A stretch of DNA of 64,000 nucleotides from assembly GCA_028276475.1 (NCBI GenBank), contig JAPYWH010000001.1:1-64000 (forward strand), read 5' to 3'. This stretch comes from Thermocrinis sp. (GTDB lineage: Bacteria > Aquificota > Aquificia > Aquificales > Aquificaceae). The notes below the pieces were generated by a model that saw nothing but the letters and a program-made list of their open reading frames with translations, searched no databases and was not told the origin of the DNA. A program made the translations under genes and the position numbers. Below are positions 19,815 through 29,857 of this stretch, piece by piece; the stretch's first letter is position 1; every line of letters begins with the position of its first letter.

Positions 19815-22767
19815 GGCTAAACATAAGCCTTTTGAATTCAGGTTCTATGTTCCGCACATCGGGTTTAAAGCTTTCAAATGCTAAGGCATGCTGTCCGTTT
19901 ATGTATATAATCTCCGGGTTAAACTCCTTCAAAATCTCCTCTATAAAGTCCCTGTCCTTTTTGTAATCCTCCTCCGCCCACCCTTCCCAATAAACCCTCC
20001 AAACCACCGCCACACTTTTGCCCTCCCTTTCTCCCAATATGAATGTGTATCTGTTCCCTTCCCTTTCTTTACGCATTAACTTGTTTATCTTTAGCCCAAG
20101 CAAGTAGTTAAAAGTCTCTATTACATCTACCGCCATTTCTTTTGGCTCTCCCACTTCGGAAAGATTAACCTTTAGCTTGTAGTTGTATGGGTCTTTTAAC
20201 ATTGAGATGTTCAAAAGGTGTGGGTCATCCCTTGTTTCAAGCTCAAGGAAGTATTTAATAAGGTAGTCATCTTTGAAAAAGTCCTTGTGTGGTTTGCTTT
20301 CCTTTAGCTCAAGGTTATCAAGGGTGTCTTCGTATTGCTCAAGGATGATGTATTTAAAAAATCCCCCCGCAGTCCGCTCGTTGTATTTTTCCTTAACATC
20401 CTTTTCTTTGGAAATGCCAGATTTATCGTAGGCTAAAACCCTTTTCATCCTTGGCATAACCACAGTCCAAAAATGCTCCCCCATCTCCACACCAATCCAC
20501 TTTCTTTTAAGCTTGTGGGCTACCGCCGTTGTTGTCCCACTTCCCAAAAAGAAGTCCATAACCAAGTCGCCTTCTTCGGATGTGGATTCTACTACTCTTC
20601 TAATAAATATTTCTGAGTTTTCTGTATCAAACCTCCATGTTTTTGAGTAGCCTTGATAATCAGCCCAAACATCTTTTAATGGCTCTTCATATGTGTATAA
20701 ATACCATTTGCCATCTTCAAATTTTAATCTCCCTTCCATCAAATATCTATCTATCTCTTCTTGCTTTATTCCCCACTTTCTCCCTTTAGGAGACCAATAT
20801 TCTTTTCCATTTATAATTCTAAAATCTTGGTAGTCTTTATCTTCGGTGGGTAAAAAAGGTTCATATTTAGATGGTTGTTCTTTTTTTCTGTAAATCAGAT
20901 TAAATTTTAACTTATCCGTCTTGGAGAAGAAAAACAAACTCTCCACTTCTTCAGAGAACTTCTTTATATGAGTCATTGTTTTGTAGAACTCTTTTGATTT
21001 TGCTATTTTTATCTCATTCCTAAAATTCTCCTCTCCAAAAATCTCATTCATCAAAAGCCTAACATACATATTCCCGTTGTAATCACACCTAACAAAAATG
21101 CTCCCCCTTTCGTTCAAAAGCTCCTTTGCAAGCCTTAGCCTATTCTCAAGCATTGCAATCCAAGTGGAGTCCTTATACTTCACATTGTATAAATAGTCTG
21201 CGTCTTGCTCCTTGTTAAAGGGTGGGTCAATGTATATGGTTTGGACTTTTTCCTTATATCTATTCAAAATCGTATTCAAAGCCTGCCAGTTTTCGCTCTT
21301 TATCAAAAGCCCATCCAGTGCATCATCCAGATTAACCTTTTCGCTTATCCTCTCCAAAAGCTCCCACTTAAACCTCTCGTCAAAGTATCCCGTGTCAATG
21401 GGTAGCTTTTTGCCCTCTAAATCCTCTTCCCTTTCAAACTTTCCAAAGCCAAGCCTTTCCCACTCCTCAAGCTGTGCTTTGTTTTGCAAAACCTTTTTTA
21501 AAACTTCCCTGTAAAACTCCTCGCCCGCCCATTCCTTAATCCTGTCTAAGGTGATCACATAATGGGTTTGTATAACAAACTTTTTCTTTTCCCAAAGCTT
21601 TTTCTGAAAGTCCTCAATCTGTGCCAAAAAGTCTATGATCTTTTCTCCTACTTCTTTAACAACCTTAGCCCTTGTTATGTGCTTGTCTAAATACTTTTCT
21701 TCCGAAAGGGTTTCGTAGTTCAAAACCTCAGACTTTATAAAGTAATCAAGCTGTCCCATTAAAAACTTCTTTAGGTTTTTGTGGATAAAGTAGTCCCTTG
21801 TGTTCTTTGCGGTAAATCGGTTTATGTGATAAAGGAGTAAGGGTTGTTGGTTTCTTTGTTCTTCAAGCAGGTTTTTAATTGCAAATTGAAACTCCTTTAT
21901 CTTGGAGAACAGTTCCCTTAAATCTTTTTCTAATTTCCCAAAAATCTTTTCGTTTATCTTCTCCTGTTTTATACCTCTTCCCCTTCCTCCGTTTTCTTCC
22001 TCTTGTTCTATCTCCTGACCATTTCCGTTATCCTTGTAAAGCTTTATCTCCTCTTCGCCCAGTTCTCTGTATTGAAATCTGATTATTATGCCTTCTTGGT
22101 CTATTTGTATTGGCTCTTCATCCAAGACAAAATACCTTTGCTTTGTTGCCTTGTTGCTGTTTATTTCCTCCCGTGCGGACACTGTCCTAAAGATTACCTT
22201 TTTGTCCCCTGCCCTAAAGGTATAGTCCCTAAAGAGTATACCCGTTTTTATGTAATATTGGTCTGCGTTTGCCCAGTAAAGCTTTACCTCTTCTCCGTTG
22301 TAGGGTATGCTGTATTTTGGCTCCTTTGAATACCTGTACTGTGGGATAAAATCTCCATCTTCGTAAAACCTTGAAAAGAAAGAGTAAAGGTCGTTATAAA
22401 CTTGTTCTTTTATCTCTTGTAGCTTTTCTAAAAGCTCTTTTTGTTCTTTTATTCGCAAGTATTCCTGTCCTATGTTAGTGTTTGCAAAGACAGGGTTTAA
22501 CTCTCCGGTTGGTGTAAAGGCATTTTCTCCAAGGGTTCTTACTATCTCCCTCCTTACTCTTTCATACTCTTCGTGTATGTCCTCAGATAAGTTTTTCTTG
22601 TGCTTTTGAAAGGCATCCTCTATTATCTGTGGCAGTTTTTGGTTTATAAACTCTTTTACTTCTTTCTGTTTGTAGTTGAGAATTCTGTATATGCCAAAGT
22701 CAAGGTCTGAACTTTCAAACTGGAAAATGTCCCTCAATAGCTCTTGGAATTTTTTTAGGGTATGCAT
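19804..22767 (-). CDS. Type III-like DNA methyltransferase (Mod), long N-terminal extension
   Basis: VQTIYIDPPFNKEQDADYLYNVKYKDSTWIAMLENRL; LVMDFFLGSGTTTAVAHKLKRKWIGVEMGEHFW. Confidence 0.9.
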   Translation of the reverse strand: MHTLKKFQELLRDIFQFESSDLDFGIYRILNYKQKEVKEFINQKLPQIIEDAFQKHKKNLSEDIHEEYERVRREIVRTLGENAFTPTGELNPVFANTNIGQEYLRIKEQKELLEKLQEIKEQVYNDLYSFFSRFYEDGDFIPQYRYSKEPKYSIPYNGEEVKLYWANADQYYIKTGILFRDYTFRAGDKKVIFRTVSAREEINSNKATKQRYFVLDEEPIQIDQEGIIIRFQYRELGEEEIKLYKDNGNGQEIEQEEENGGRGRGIKQEKINEKIFGKLEKDLRELFSKIKEFQFAIKNLLEEQRNQQPLLLYHINRFTAKNTRDYFIHKNLKKFLMGQLDYFIKSEVLNYETLSEEKYLDKHITRAKVVKEVGEKIIDFLAQIEDFQKKLWEKKKFVIQTHYVITLDRIKEWAGEEFYREVLKKVLQNKAQLEEWERLGFGKFEREEDLEGKKLPIDTGYFDERFKWELLERISEKVNLDDALDGLLIKSENWQALNTILNRYKEKVQTIYIDPPFNKEQDADYLYNVKYKDSTWIAMLENRLRLAKELLNERGSIFVRCDYNGNMYVRLLMNEIFGEENFRNEIKIAKSKEFYKTMTHIKKFSEEVESLFFFSKTDKLKFNLIYRKKEQPSKYEPFLPTEDKDYQDFRIINGKEYWSPKGRKWGIKQEEIDRYLMEGRLKFEDGKWYLYTYEEPLKDVWADYQGYSKTWRFDTENSEIFIRRVVESTSEEGDLVMDFFLGSGTTTAVAHKLKRKWIGVEMGEHFWTVVMPRMKRVLAYDKSGISKEKDVKEKYNERTAGGFFKYIILEQYEDTLDNLELKESKPHKDFFKDDYLIKYFLELETRDDPHLLNISMLKDPYNYKLKVNLSEVGEPKEMAVDVIETFNYLLGLKINKLMRKEREGNRYTFILGEREGKSVAVVWRVYWEGWAEEDYKKDRDFIEEILKEFNPEIIYINGQHALAFESFKPDVRNIEPEFKRLMFSHEN

Positions 22768-22924
22768 GGGCTATATTATACCCTACTAACTACTCCACAT
22801 TATGGAAAAGGCAGTGCTTCCTGCTTCTGTCTGAAATAATCTTTGCAGGGCTTGACTGCATTAGCCCTTTTACACTTAGGGAGTATGCTAACATCACTAC
22901 CCAATAAGCTGATATGTATGGTTT

Positions 22925-23479
22925 TTAGATACCACCTTCAAACCTGATCTTAAATCCAAGTTCTCTTAGCATAGTGAAAAGATCACAACACTCAACTGAA
23001 AACTCTTCACAGACAATAGGAATAGGTATCTTGTTCTTTCTGTTACGGTCTAACTTTTCCTGTGTTACTATAACAATCTCTTTTTTAAAAACGCTTTTCA
23101 TATCCCTATAATGCATTGCATAAGCCACAAGCCAAGGATCTGCATTGTCCTCTTCTTTAAATTCTTCAATAGCTTCATCTTTAAATGTTCCTCGTTTACC
23201 TTCCGCCCATTGGATGATCTCTTTATAGTTTTTCAAAACATTTATATTCTCTGAACTATGAAAAAAACCTAATGGTTTTAAATCCCTCTCAACCCAATCA
23301 AATAGCTGATCTTCAATACAACTTAGTTCAGTATAGACTTTATCAATGCTGAATATTTGACCATTTTTAGCTTGGTATTTTAAAAAATCCCAGAATGCTG
23401 TTCCGTAATCAAAGGAGTAAAAGGTTCTGTAAGGTTCTATGAATATATTTGTATCCAGTAAGTAAACTTTATGCTTCAT
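22925..23479 (-). CDS. DUF4411-family PIN-like protein (putative toxin)
   Basis: VYLLDTNIFIEPYRTFYSFDYGTAFWDFL; EEDNADPWLVAYA; IVIVTQEK. Confidence 0.82.
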   Translation of the reverse strand: MKHKVYLLDTNIFIEPYRTFYSFDYGTAFWDFLKYQAKNGQIFSIDKVYTELSCIEDQLFDWVERDLKPLGFFHSSENINVLKNYKEIIQWAEGKRGTFKDEAIEEFKEEDNADPWLVAYAMHYRDMKSVFKKEIVIVTQEKLDRNRKNKIPIPIVCEEFSVECCDLFTMLRELGFKIRFEGGI

Positions 23480-24639
23480 AAATATCCCTCAATGATGAGT
23501 TTTTCTATCTTTTTAAAACTCAGTTTGGTAATATCCAGTAAATCCGTATGCAGAATAATTCCGCTATTTACCGCTTCAATCATTAACCTTAAAAACCTCC
23601 TACCCCAATAATTGACAATATTTGTATAATAATCTCCTCCTTTCTTTTTTGTTTCTTCTTCTTCATATTTATTCTCATACATGTATAAATCTCTAAGTTT
23701 TTGAGAATAAGTTTTTTCGCTAATAAAGCCCAAATCTAACAATCTTCTAAGGATTACTACCCTGCTAACTTTAAAGTGTTTAGCCAATTCCTCTAATTCA
23801 ACATCTGGTTTGTATATCTTTCTTAATTCCATCTCAGGAACTAAAAATTCAGCAGTGCATTCATCACAGAACTTTTCCACCTCAACATCTGCAGGTCTAA
23901 GCTCTTCCAAATCAAAAGATGCGCTCTGTCCTATTAATACATGGACAACTTCATGAATAAGGGTAAATATTTTTGCAGATATGGAATCCTTATTGTTTAT
24001 AAAAACCACAGGAGCAATATCATCATATAAAACAAAACCTCTGAATTCTTTAACATCCAAAACCCTGCGGGTATTCTCAATATAGCTACTTTTTATTACT
24101 ATTATTCCTTTTTCTTCTGCTCTATCAACCAGATAATTGAAAGCGTCTACCCATCTACTCATTGCATTTAATCCTTCTTTAACATCAAATAAGTTTTTAA
24201 GCTCATTGACCACCGCTTCTACATCAAAGTTATCTTTATATTTGCCTGCATAAGGTAATCGTTCATACCCAAACTCAATAAGTATTTCCCTTGCCCAATT
24301 TTTTACTTTCTGTGCATGCAAAACTGCATCTTTCAAATTCTTTGATGGTTTAAAACTGCCTCTCTTAAATGTTCTATAATGAGGTATTGGAAATTCTATT
24401 TCTGGGAGTTTTTCCAAGAAGAAGTCTCCAAAAGGGACATTAAATATTTTGGAAAGTTCCACAAGTTGATTGTAGGTGGGAAAATCCTCACCTCTTAACC
24501 ATTTGTCAAAACTTTTATACTTTTTTCTTGCCTTTTCTGCGTCCTCTGGAAATCTAGTTGCTAATTCTCTGATTATATCTGGGTTTATTATATCAACCTT
24601 TACACTACCCATCAAAAAACTCCGTGCCTGGATTAACAA
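23476..24639 (-). CDS. HTH domain + ImmA/IrrE-family metallopeptidase (putative antitoxin/regulator)
   Basis: FTLIHEVVHVLIGQSASFD zinc-peptidase motif; N-terminal HTH; overlaps next gene by 4 nt. Start may be internal (MGSVKVDI). Confidence 0.85.
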   Translation of the reverse strand: MLIQARSFLMGSVKVDIINPDIIRELATRFPEDAEKARKKYKSFDKWLRGEDFPTYNQLVELSKIFNVPFGDFFLEKLPEIEFPIPHYRTFKRGSFKPSKNLKDAVLHAQKVKNWAREILIEFGYERLPYAGKYKDNFDVEAVVNELKNLFDVKEGLNAMSRWVDAFNYLVDRAEEKGIIVIKSSYIENTRRVLDVKEFRGFVLYDDIAPVVFINNKDSISAKIFTLIHEVVHVLIGQSASFDLEELRPADVEVEKFCDECTAEFLVPEMELRKIYKPDVELEELAKHFKVSRVVILRRLLDLGFISEKTYSQKLRDLYMYENKYEEEETKKKGGDYYTNIVNYWGRRFLRLMIEAVNSGIILHTDLLDITKLSFKKIEKLIIEGYL

Positions 24640-24681
24640 ATAAGCCTAAGCCAGAAGGTATAATATAACTCAACTCAAAAT

Positions 24682-24710
24682 TTTACTCACGGAGAGCTAA
24701 AGCTTATAAT
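24682..24710 (+). promoter_or_regulatory. Candidate sigma70 promoter of trpB (TTTACT-N17-TATAAT), 10 nt before ATG
   Basis: TTTACT cacggagagctaaagct TATAAT read directly. Confidence 0.6.
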
Positions 24711-24720
24711 TAACCTTGCT

Positions 24721-25911
24721 ATGAAGGTGCCAAACGAGAGAGGATACTTTGGAAGCTTTGGTGGAAGGTTTGTGCCGGAGACTTTGATGTACGCTTTAGA
24801 GGAACTTGAAGAAGAATACCAGAAGGTTAAAGAGGACCCAAGCTTTTGGCAGGAGTTTGAGTATTACCTCAGGGAGTTTGCGGGCAGACCTACGCCCCTT
24901 TACTTTGCCAAGAACCTGACCGAGTATGCGGGAGGGGCAAAGATATACATAAAGAGGGAGGACCTTTTGCATACGGGTGCCCACAAGATCAACAACACCC
25001 TCGGACAGGCTTTGCTTGCCAAGAGGATGGGAAAAAACAGAATAATCGCAGAAACTGGTGCGGGTCAGCATGGGGTGGCTACTGCCACTGCCTGTGCTTT
25101 GCTTGGTTTGGAATGTGTGGTGTATATGGGAGAGGAGGATGCCCAAAGGCAGAGGCTGAACGTGTTTAGGATGAAGCTCTTGGGTGCGGAGGTGAGGGTA
25201 GTCAAAAGTGGAAGCAGGACCCTAAAAGATGCCATAAACGAAGCCCTGAGGGATTGGGTTGCCAACGTGGAGACCACCCATTACATAATAGGCTCTGTGG
25301 TGGGACCCCATCCCTTTCCCATGATGGTCAGAGACTTTCAGAGCGTAATAGGTAAAGAGGCAAAGGGGCAGATTTTGGAAAAGGAGGGCAAACTGCCAAA
25401 GGCAGTGGTTGCATGCGTAGGCGGTGGCTCCAATGCGATGGGAATTTTTTATCCCTTTGTGGAGGATGAGGGGGTTAGGCTTGTGGGCGTGGAGGCGGGT
25501 GGTCTTGGACTTGAGACGGGCAAGCATTCTGCATCCATCAACGCAGGGCAGGTGGGAGTTTTGCACGGAATGAAGTCCTTCTTTTTGCAAGACGAAGAGG
25601 GGCAGATTTTAACCACCCACTCCATCTCTGCGGGGCTTGACTATCCGGGGGTGGGTCCAGAGCATGCGTACCTTTTTGAAAGTGGCAGGGCGGAGTATGT
25701 CTATGCTACAGACCAAGAAGCCCTGGAGGGCTTTAAGCTCCTCTCAAGGCTTGAGGGGATCATTCCTGCCCTGGAGCCAGCCCATGCGGTCCTGAAGGTG
25801 GTGGAGATAGCTGGTAAGCTAAGCAAGGAGGACGTAGTGATCTTCAACCTCTCCGGCAGGGGAGACAAGGATATGGAAACGGTTATGAAGCACTTAGATG
25901 GTGAGGTTTGA
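24721..25911 (+). CDS. trpB: Tryptophan synthase beta chain
   Basis: [62 protein letters not shown]. Confidence 0.98.
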   Translation: MKVPNERGYFGSFGGRFVPETLMYALEELEEEYQKVKEDPSFWQEFEYYLREFAGRPTPLYFAKNLTEYAGGAKIYIKREDLLHTGAHKINNTLGQALLAKRMGKNRIIAETGAGQHGVATATACALLGLECVVYMGEEDAQRQRLNVFRMKLLGAEVRVVKSGSRTLKDAINEALRDWVANVETTHYIIGSVVGPHPFPMMVRDFQSVIGKEAKGQILEKEGKLPKAVVACVGGGSNAMGIFYPFVEDEGVRLVGVEAGGLGLETGKHSASINAGQVGVLHGMKSFFLQDEEGQILTTHSISAGLDYPGVGPEHAYLFESGRAEYVYATDQEALEGFKLLSRLEGIIPALEPAHAVLKVVEIAGKLSKEDVVIFNLSGRGDKDMETVMKHLDGEV

Positions 25912-27115
25912 TCTTTTATTTCCTATAATTTTCTTTTTGCTGTCTTTGATCCTTGCGGTTCCGCGCTCTTATGACCCATACCTTTATGAGGAAGACCTGG
26001 GGGAGGGTAGGCTAATTCTTAGGGTAGAGGGTGTGGGAGAAATTTCAGAGAAGGGCTTTTCTGCCCGGGTAAAGGTCTTGGGTGGGGACTTCCCAGAAAT
26101 TTACGAGAAGACTGCCTTTTTGAGGGTCTATGGGGCGGAGGATGTGCCATCTAAATACTTGGAGGTTTATGGAAAGGTCAGAGTGAGGGAAGGAAGGATT
26201 TTTATTAGTGCTACATACAAAGATGTATCCTTTGCAAATGTTTCACCTTCCCTGAGGGATCGATTTGCCAAGCGTTTGGAGGACAGGATAGGGGATCAGG
26301 AAATCAGGGCTTTAGCCTTAGCATACTTTTTGGGAGAAGATCAGAGCATTGTTCCCATGAGGGTTCAATCTGCTTTTTTGACTACGGGGCTTGTGCATCT
26401 TTTGGTGGTCTCTGGTGGGCATCTTAGCCTTTTGGCACTTATGCTCAGATTTTTGGCTCCCTACCGGCTTGGGCTTTGGCTTGCCCTTTTGGGCGTTAGC
26501 CTTTATGCCCTCCTTTTGGTTCCCTCCGAGCCTCCCGTCCTCAGGGCTTACCTTATGATCCTTACGTCCATTCTATTGCTTTTGTACGGAGAAAGACCAA
26601 ACCTTTTGGGTATTCTGTTAGCATCCGGTGGCGTAATACTTCTTCTCTTTCCTGAGTATGTAAGCTCATACTCCTTTTGGCTCTCCTTCTGTGCAACCCT
26701 CTATATTTTGCTCTCACTCCGGGACCCTCCCAGAAAGGATGCGGTTTTTCTCTCCTTTTGGGTGTCCTTCTTTGCCTTTTTGGGAACCATGCCCATCGTT
26801 TCCCTTTTTTCCTTTTCTGCGCCTTTTAGCATTCTGCTAACTCCACTGCTTTCTGTTCCCTTCTTAGCCTTTACCTTTTATGGCTTTTTGGATATGCTGA
26901 CCTTCTTTTCTCTGCCAGCCTTCCCTTTGGAGATGATGGGAAGGTTTATAAACGCCTCTGTGATGTTTTTCTCGGATTTTGCACCCACGCTATTTTTTAA
27001 CTTTAGCCTTTGGGAGGCGATCCTTAGCCTCAGTTTGGGGGCGGTTCTGTTATATTTCCTCAAGGGATGGGAAAAATTGTTGGTGGGTTTGGTATTCGTC
27101 CCATTCCTGTTTTAG
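25898..27115 (+). CDS. ComEC/Rec2-family competence membrane protein (no C-terminal metallo-beta-lactamase domain)
   Basis: [27 protein letters not shown]; multiple hydrophobic segments. Confidence 0.85.
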   Translation: MVRFDLLFPIIFFLLSLILAVPRSYDPYLYEEDLGEGRLILRVEGVGEISEKGFSARVKVLGGDFPEIYEKTAFLRVYGAEDVPSKYLEVYGKVRVREGRIFISATYKDVSFANVSPSLRDRFAKRLEDRIGDQEIRALALAYFLGEDQSIVPMRVQSAFLTTGLVHLLVVSGGHLSLLALMLRFLAPYRLGLWLALLGVSLYALLLVPSEPPVLRAYLMILTSILLLLYGERPNLLGILLASGGVILLLFPEYVSSYSFWLSFCATLYILLSLRDPPRKDAVFLSFWVSFFAFLGTMPIVSLFSFSAPFSILLTPLLSVPFLAFTFYGFLDMLTFFSLPAFPLEMMGRFINASVMFFSDFAPTLFFNFSLWEAILSLSLGAVLLYFLKGWEKLLVGLVFVPFLF

Positions 27116-28120
27116 CCTGAAGTAGTAGCTTCCGTCTCGGGTGATTAGACCCTCCAGTTCATAAAAGCCAAGCTTTTGGTGGAGTTCCCTTTCATCCATA
27201 CCCAAAAGTTGGGAAAGTTCGCTAAGGGTCTTTGGGGTGTTTAAAGCCATAAGCACTGGGTCTTCCTCTTGGACTTCCTCCTTTAAGCCAAACTTTTCAA
27301 CCCTTCCCACCAGCTTGGCAACGCCCTCATTGACCAGTTTTATGCATCCTTCCCACCTTTCGCTTGTGCCATAGCCCACATGCACATAAACGGGTCTGTT
27401 TTGCTCTTTGGCGTAGTAAGCTGTTATGAGGGCGCCCGAGTTCTCTCCCGCTTCTACCACAAAAACACCCTCAGAGATACCACTTATGAGCCTGTTCCTC
27501 CTTGGAAAGGTATGCTTGTCCGCCTTTTCCCAGGGTAGGAGCTCCGAGAGGAGAACACCGCTCCTGAGGATGAAGTCCTGCATCCTTTGGGGCACCTCAA
27601 GGATGCCCATTCCTAAAAGGCAGAGGGTATAGCCACCTGCCTCTATACAAAACTTGTGGGCGTAGGCATCTATGCCCTTGGCTCCCCCTGAAGCTATGGC
27701 GTAGCCCTTGTCCACCAAAAACCCCACCAATTCCTTTGTGTATCTTACGCTGTAGCTGTCTGGGTTGCGTGTGCCAACCACTCCAAAACAGCTTACCGCT
27801 TTTAGTTCTCCTCTGTAAAATAACACGGGCGGTGGGTCCTCAATTTCCTTTAGCCTTACAGGATATTGAGGGTCCGAAAGGCATACCCAGTTTATTCCTT
27901 CCCTCTCCACAACTTTTATAACCTCTTCTGGCTCAAAGCTGAACTTCTTTTCCGTAATTGCCTGTGCCTTCGCACCCCCCAACAGGGCTTTAAGTTTCAA
28001 CTGGTCCGCCTCAAAAACAAGCCTTGGGTCTTTGAAATTTTGATAGAGCTTTTTTATACTCCTTTCCCCAAGCCCTGCCACAGACTTTAGGGCAAGCCAC
28101 CAGTAGAGGCTTTCCTTCAC
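27050..28120 (-). CDS. dprA: DNA processing protein DprA
   Basis: VVGTRNPDSYSVRYTKELVGFLVDKGYAIASGGAKGIDAYAHKFCIEAGGYTLCLLGMGI; RRNRLISGISEGVFVVEAGENSGALITA. Confidence 0.95.
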   Translation of the reverse strand: MKESLYWWLALKSVAGLGERSIKKLYQNFKDPRLVFEADQLKLKALLGGAKAQAITEKKFSFEPEEVIKVVEREGINWVCLSDPQYPVRLKEIEDPPPVLFYRGELKAVSCFGVVGTRNPDSYSVRYTKELVGFLVDKGYAIASGGAKGIDAYAHKFCIEAGGYTLCLLGMGILEVPQRMQDFILRSGVLLSELLPWEKADKHTFPRRNRLISGISEGVFVVEAGENSGALITAYYAKEQNRPVYVHVGYGTSERWEGCIKLVNEGVAKLVGRVEKFGLKEEVQEEDPVLMALNTPKTLSELSQLLGMDERELHQKLGFYELEGLITRDGSYYFRLKQEWDEYQTHQQFFPSLEEI

Positions 28121-29829
28121 TGTTTGTCCTTCTCTATGAGCTCTTTAACATAAAGGAGGGCATCCTCCACCGCAAGGTCTATCCTCTCGCCGGTATGTCT
28201 TTTCCACAGCTCCACCTTTCCATCCTTTGCCTTTTTCCCCACCACCAAAACGTAAGGAAATCCGCAGAGTTCTGCGTCTGCAAACTTAAAGCCCGGGCTC
28301 TCATCCCTATCGTCATAGATAACATCCAAGCCCATCTCCATAGTCTTGACATAAAGCCCTTCTGCCACAGACCTTTGGGTCTCGTCGGAGGTATTGACGC
28401 AGATGATGTTTAGTTCAAAGGGTGCCACCACCGTAGGAAACTTTATACCCTTCTCGTCGTGATACTGTTCCACTATGGCAGAAAGGCATCGGGATATGCC
28501 AATGCCATAACAGCCCATGACCACCGGTTTTTCCTGACCAAAGCGGTCCTTTATCAGGGCTTTCATGGGTTCCGAGTATCTTGTTCCCAAAAGGAATATG
28601 TGTCCAAGCTCAAGACCACGCCCTACCCTGAGAGATCCGCCACACCTGGGGCATGGGTCTCCTTCTTCCACCTCGCAAACATCCACAAACTCTCCGTACT
28701 GGATGTCCCTCCCTGAGTTCACGTTTATGTAATGGTAATCGGGCTCGTTTAGGGCTACCACCATGTTCTTTACGCCATAGGTAGAGTTGTCCCAAAGGAC
28801 CTTTATATCCTCCGGCAGGTTGAAGGGACCCACAAAACCCTTTGTGGTGCCAAGCCATTGCTTTATCTCTTCCTCGGAAGCCAAGCGAAAGTCCTCCGTG
28901 CCAAAGAGGGCTTCAAGCTTTTTCTCATCCACCTCCCTGTCTCCCCTTATGAGAACCATTACCCTTTCTCCGTCCCCTTTTACGTAAAGGAGTGCTTTCA
29001 GAATCTTGTAAGCGGGCACCTTTAGGTAATCGGAAAGCATGGCAATGGTAGTGGTGTTGGGCGTATAGACCTTTTCCATGGGCTTTTCTTCCTCTATCTC
29101 TTCTTTGTGCTTTGGGAGGGGGACAATTTCTGCGTTGGCGGAGTATCCACAGCTTTCGCAAAAGGCTACCTTTGCCTCTCCGTAATCGGTAAGAATCACA
29201 AACTCATGGGACATCTTCCCTCCAATGGCACCCACGCTTGCTTCTACCAGGAGGGTGTTTAGCCTGAGCTTTTTAAAGATCCTCTCGTAGGCAAACTTCA
29301 TAGATTCATAGGAGATCATGGCGGAGAACTCATCTTCGTCAAAAGAATAAGCGTCCTTCATCAAAAACTCCCTTGACCTAATCAAGCCAAAGCGTGGTCT
29401 TTTCTCGTCCCTGAACTTTACCTGTATTTGATACAAGATCAGGGGCAAGGCTTTGTAGGAGTTTATGAACCTCCTAAAGAGGTCTGTGATCTCCTCCTCG
29501 TGGGTAGGTCCAAGGCAGTATTCCCTTCCGTGTCTGTCCTGCAGTTTAAAAAGTTCCCTGCCGTACAAATCCCACCTTCCAGTTTCCTTCCAAAGTTCAG
29601 AGGGGTTCAATACACTCAAGAGGACCTCTTGGGCTCCGCTCCTGTCCATCTCCTTTCTGACTACGTTTTCTATCTTCCTTAGAACCTTGAGGGCAGCGGG
29701 TGTGTATTCGTAAATGCCGGAGGCAACCTGAGCCAAAAAGCCACCTTTTAGCAGTAGTTTGTGGGAAACTGCCTCCGCATCCGCTGGCTCTTCCTTTAGT
29801 GTATACCAAAAATATTTACTCCATCGCAT
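28117..29829 (-). CDS. proS: Prolyl-tRNA synthetase
   Basis: LLLKGGFLAQVASGIYEYTPAALKVLRKIE; CLGPTHEEEITDLFR; PVVMGCYGIGISRCL. Confidence 0.97.
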   Translation of the reverse strand: MRWSKYFWYTLKEEPADAEAVSHKLLLKGGFLAQVASGIYEYTPAALKVLRKIENVVRKEMDRSGAQEVLLSVLNPSELWKETGRWDLYGRELFKLQDRHGREYCLGPTHEEEITDLFRRFINSYKALPLILYQIQVKFRDEKRPRFGLIRSREFLMKDAYSFDEDEFSAMISYESMKFAYERIFKKLRLNTLLVEASVGAIGGKMSHEFVILTDYGEAKVAFCESCGYSANAEIVPLPKHKEEIEEEKPMEKVYTPNTTTIAMLSDYLKVPAYKILKALLYVKGDGERVMVLIRGDREVDEKKLEALFGTEDFRLASEEEIKQWLGTTKGFVGPFNLPEDIKVLWDNSTYGVKNMVVALNEPDYHYINVNSGRDIQYGEFVDVCEVEEGDPCPRCGGSLRVGRGLELGHIFLLGTRYSEPMKALIKDRFGQEKPVVMGCYGIGISRCLSAIVEQYHDEKGIKFPTVVAPFELNIICVNTSDETQRSVAEGLYVKTMEMGLDVIYDDRDESPGFKFADAELCGFPYVLVVGKKAKDGKVELWKRHTGERIDLAVEDALLYVKELIEKDKQ

Positions 29830-29857
29830 AGGGAAGTTATTTTAAAATATCCATCCC

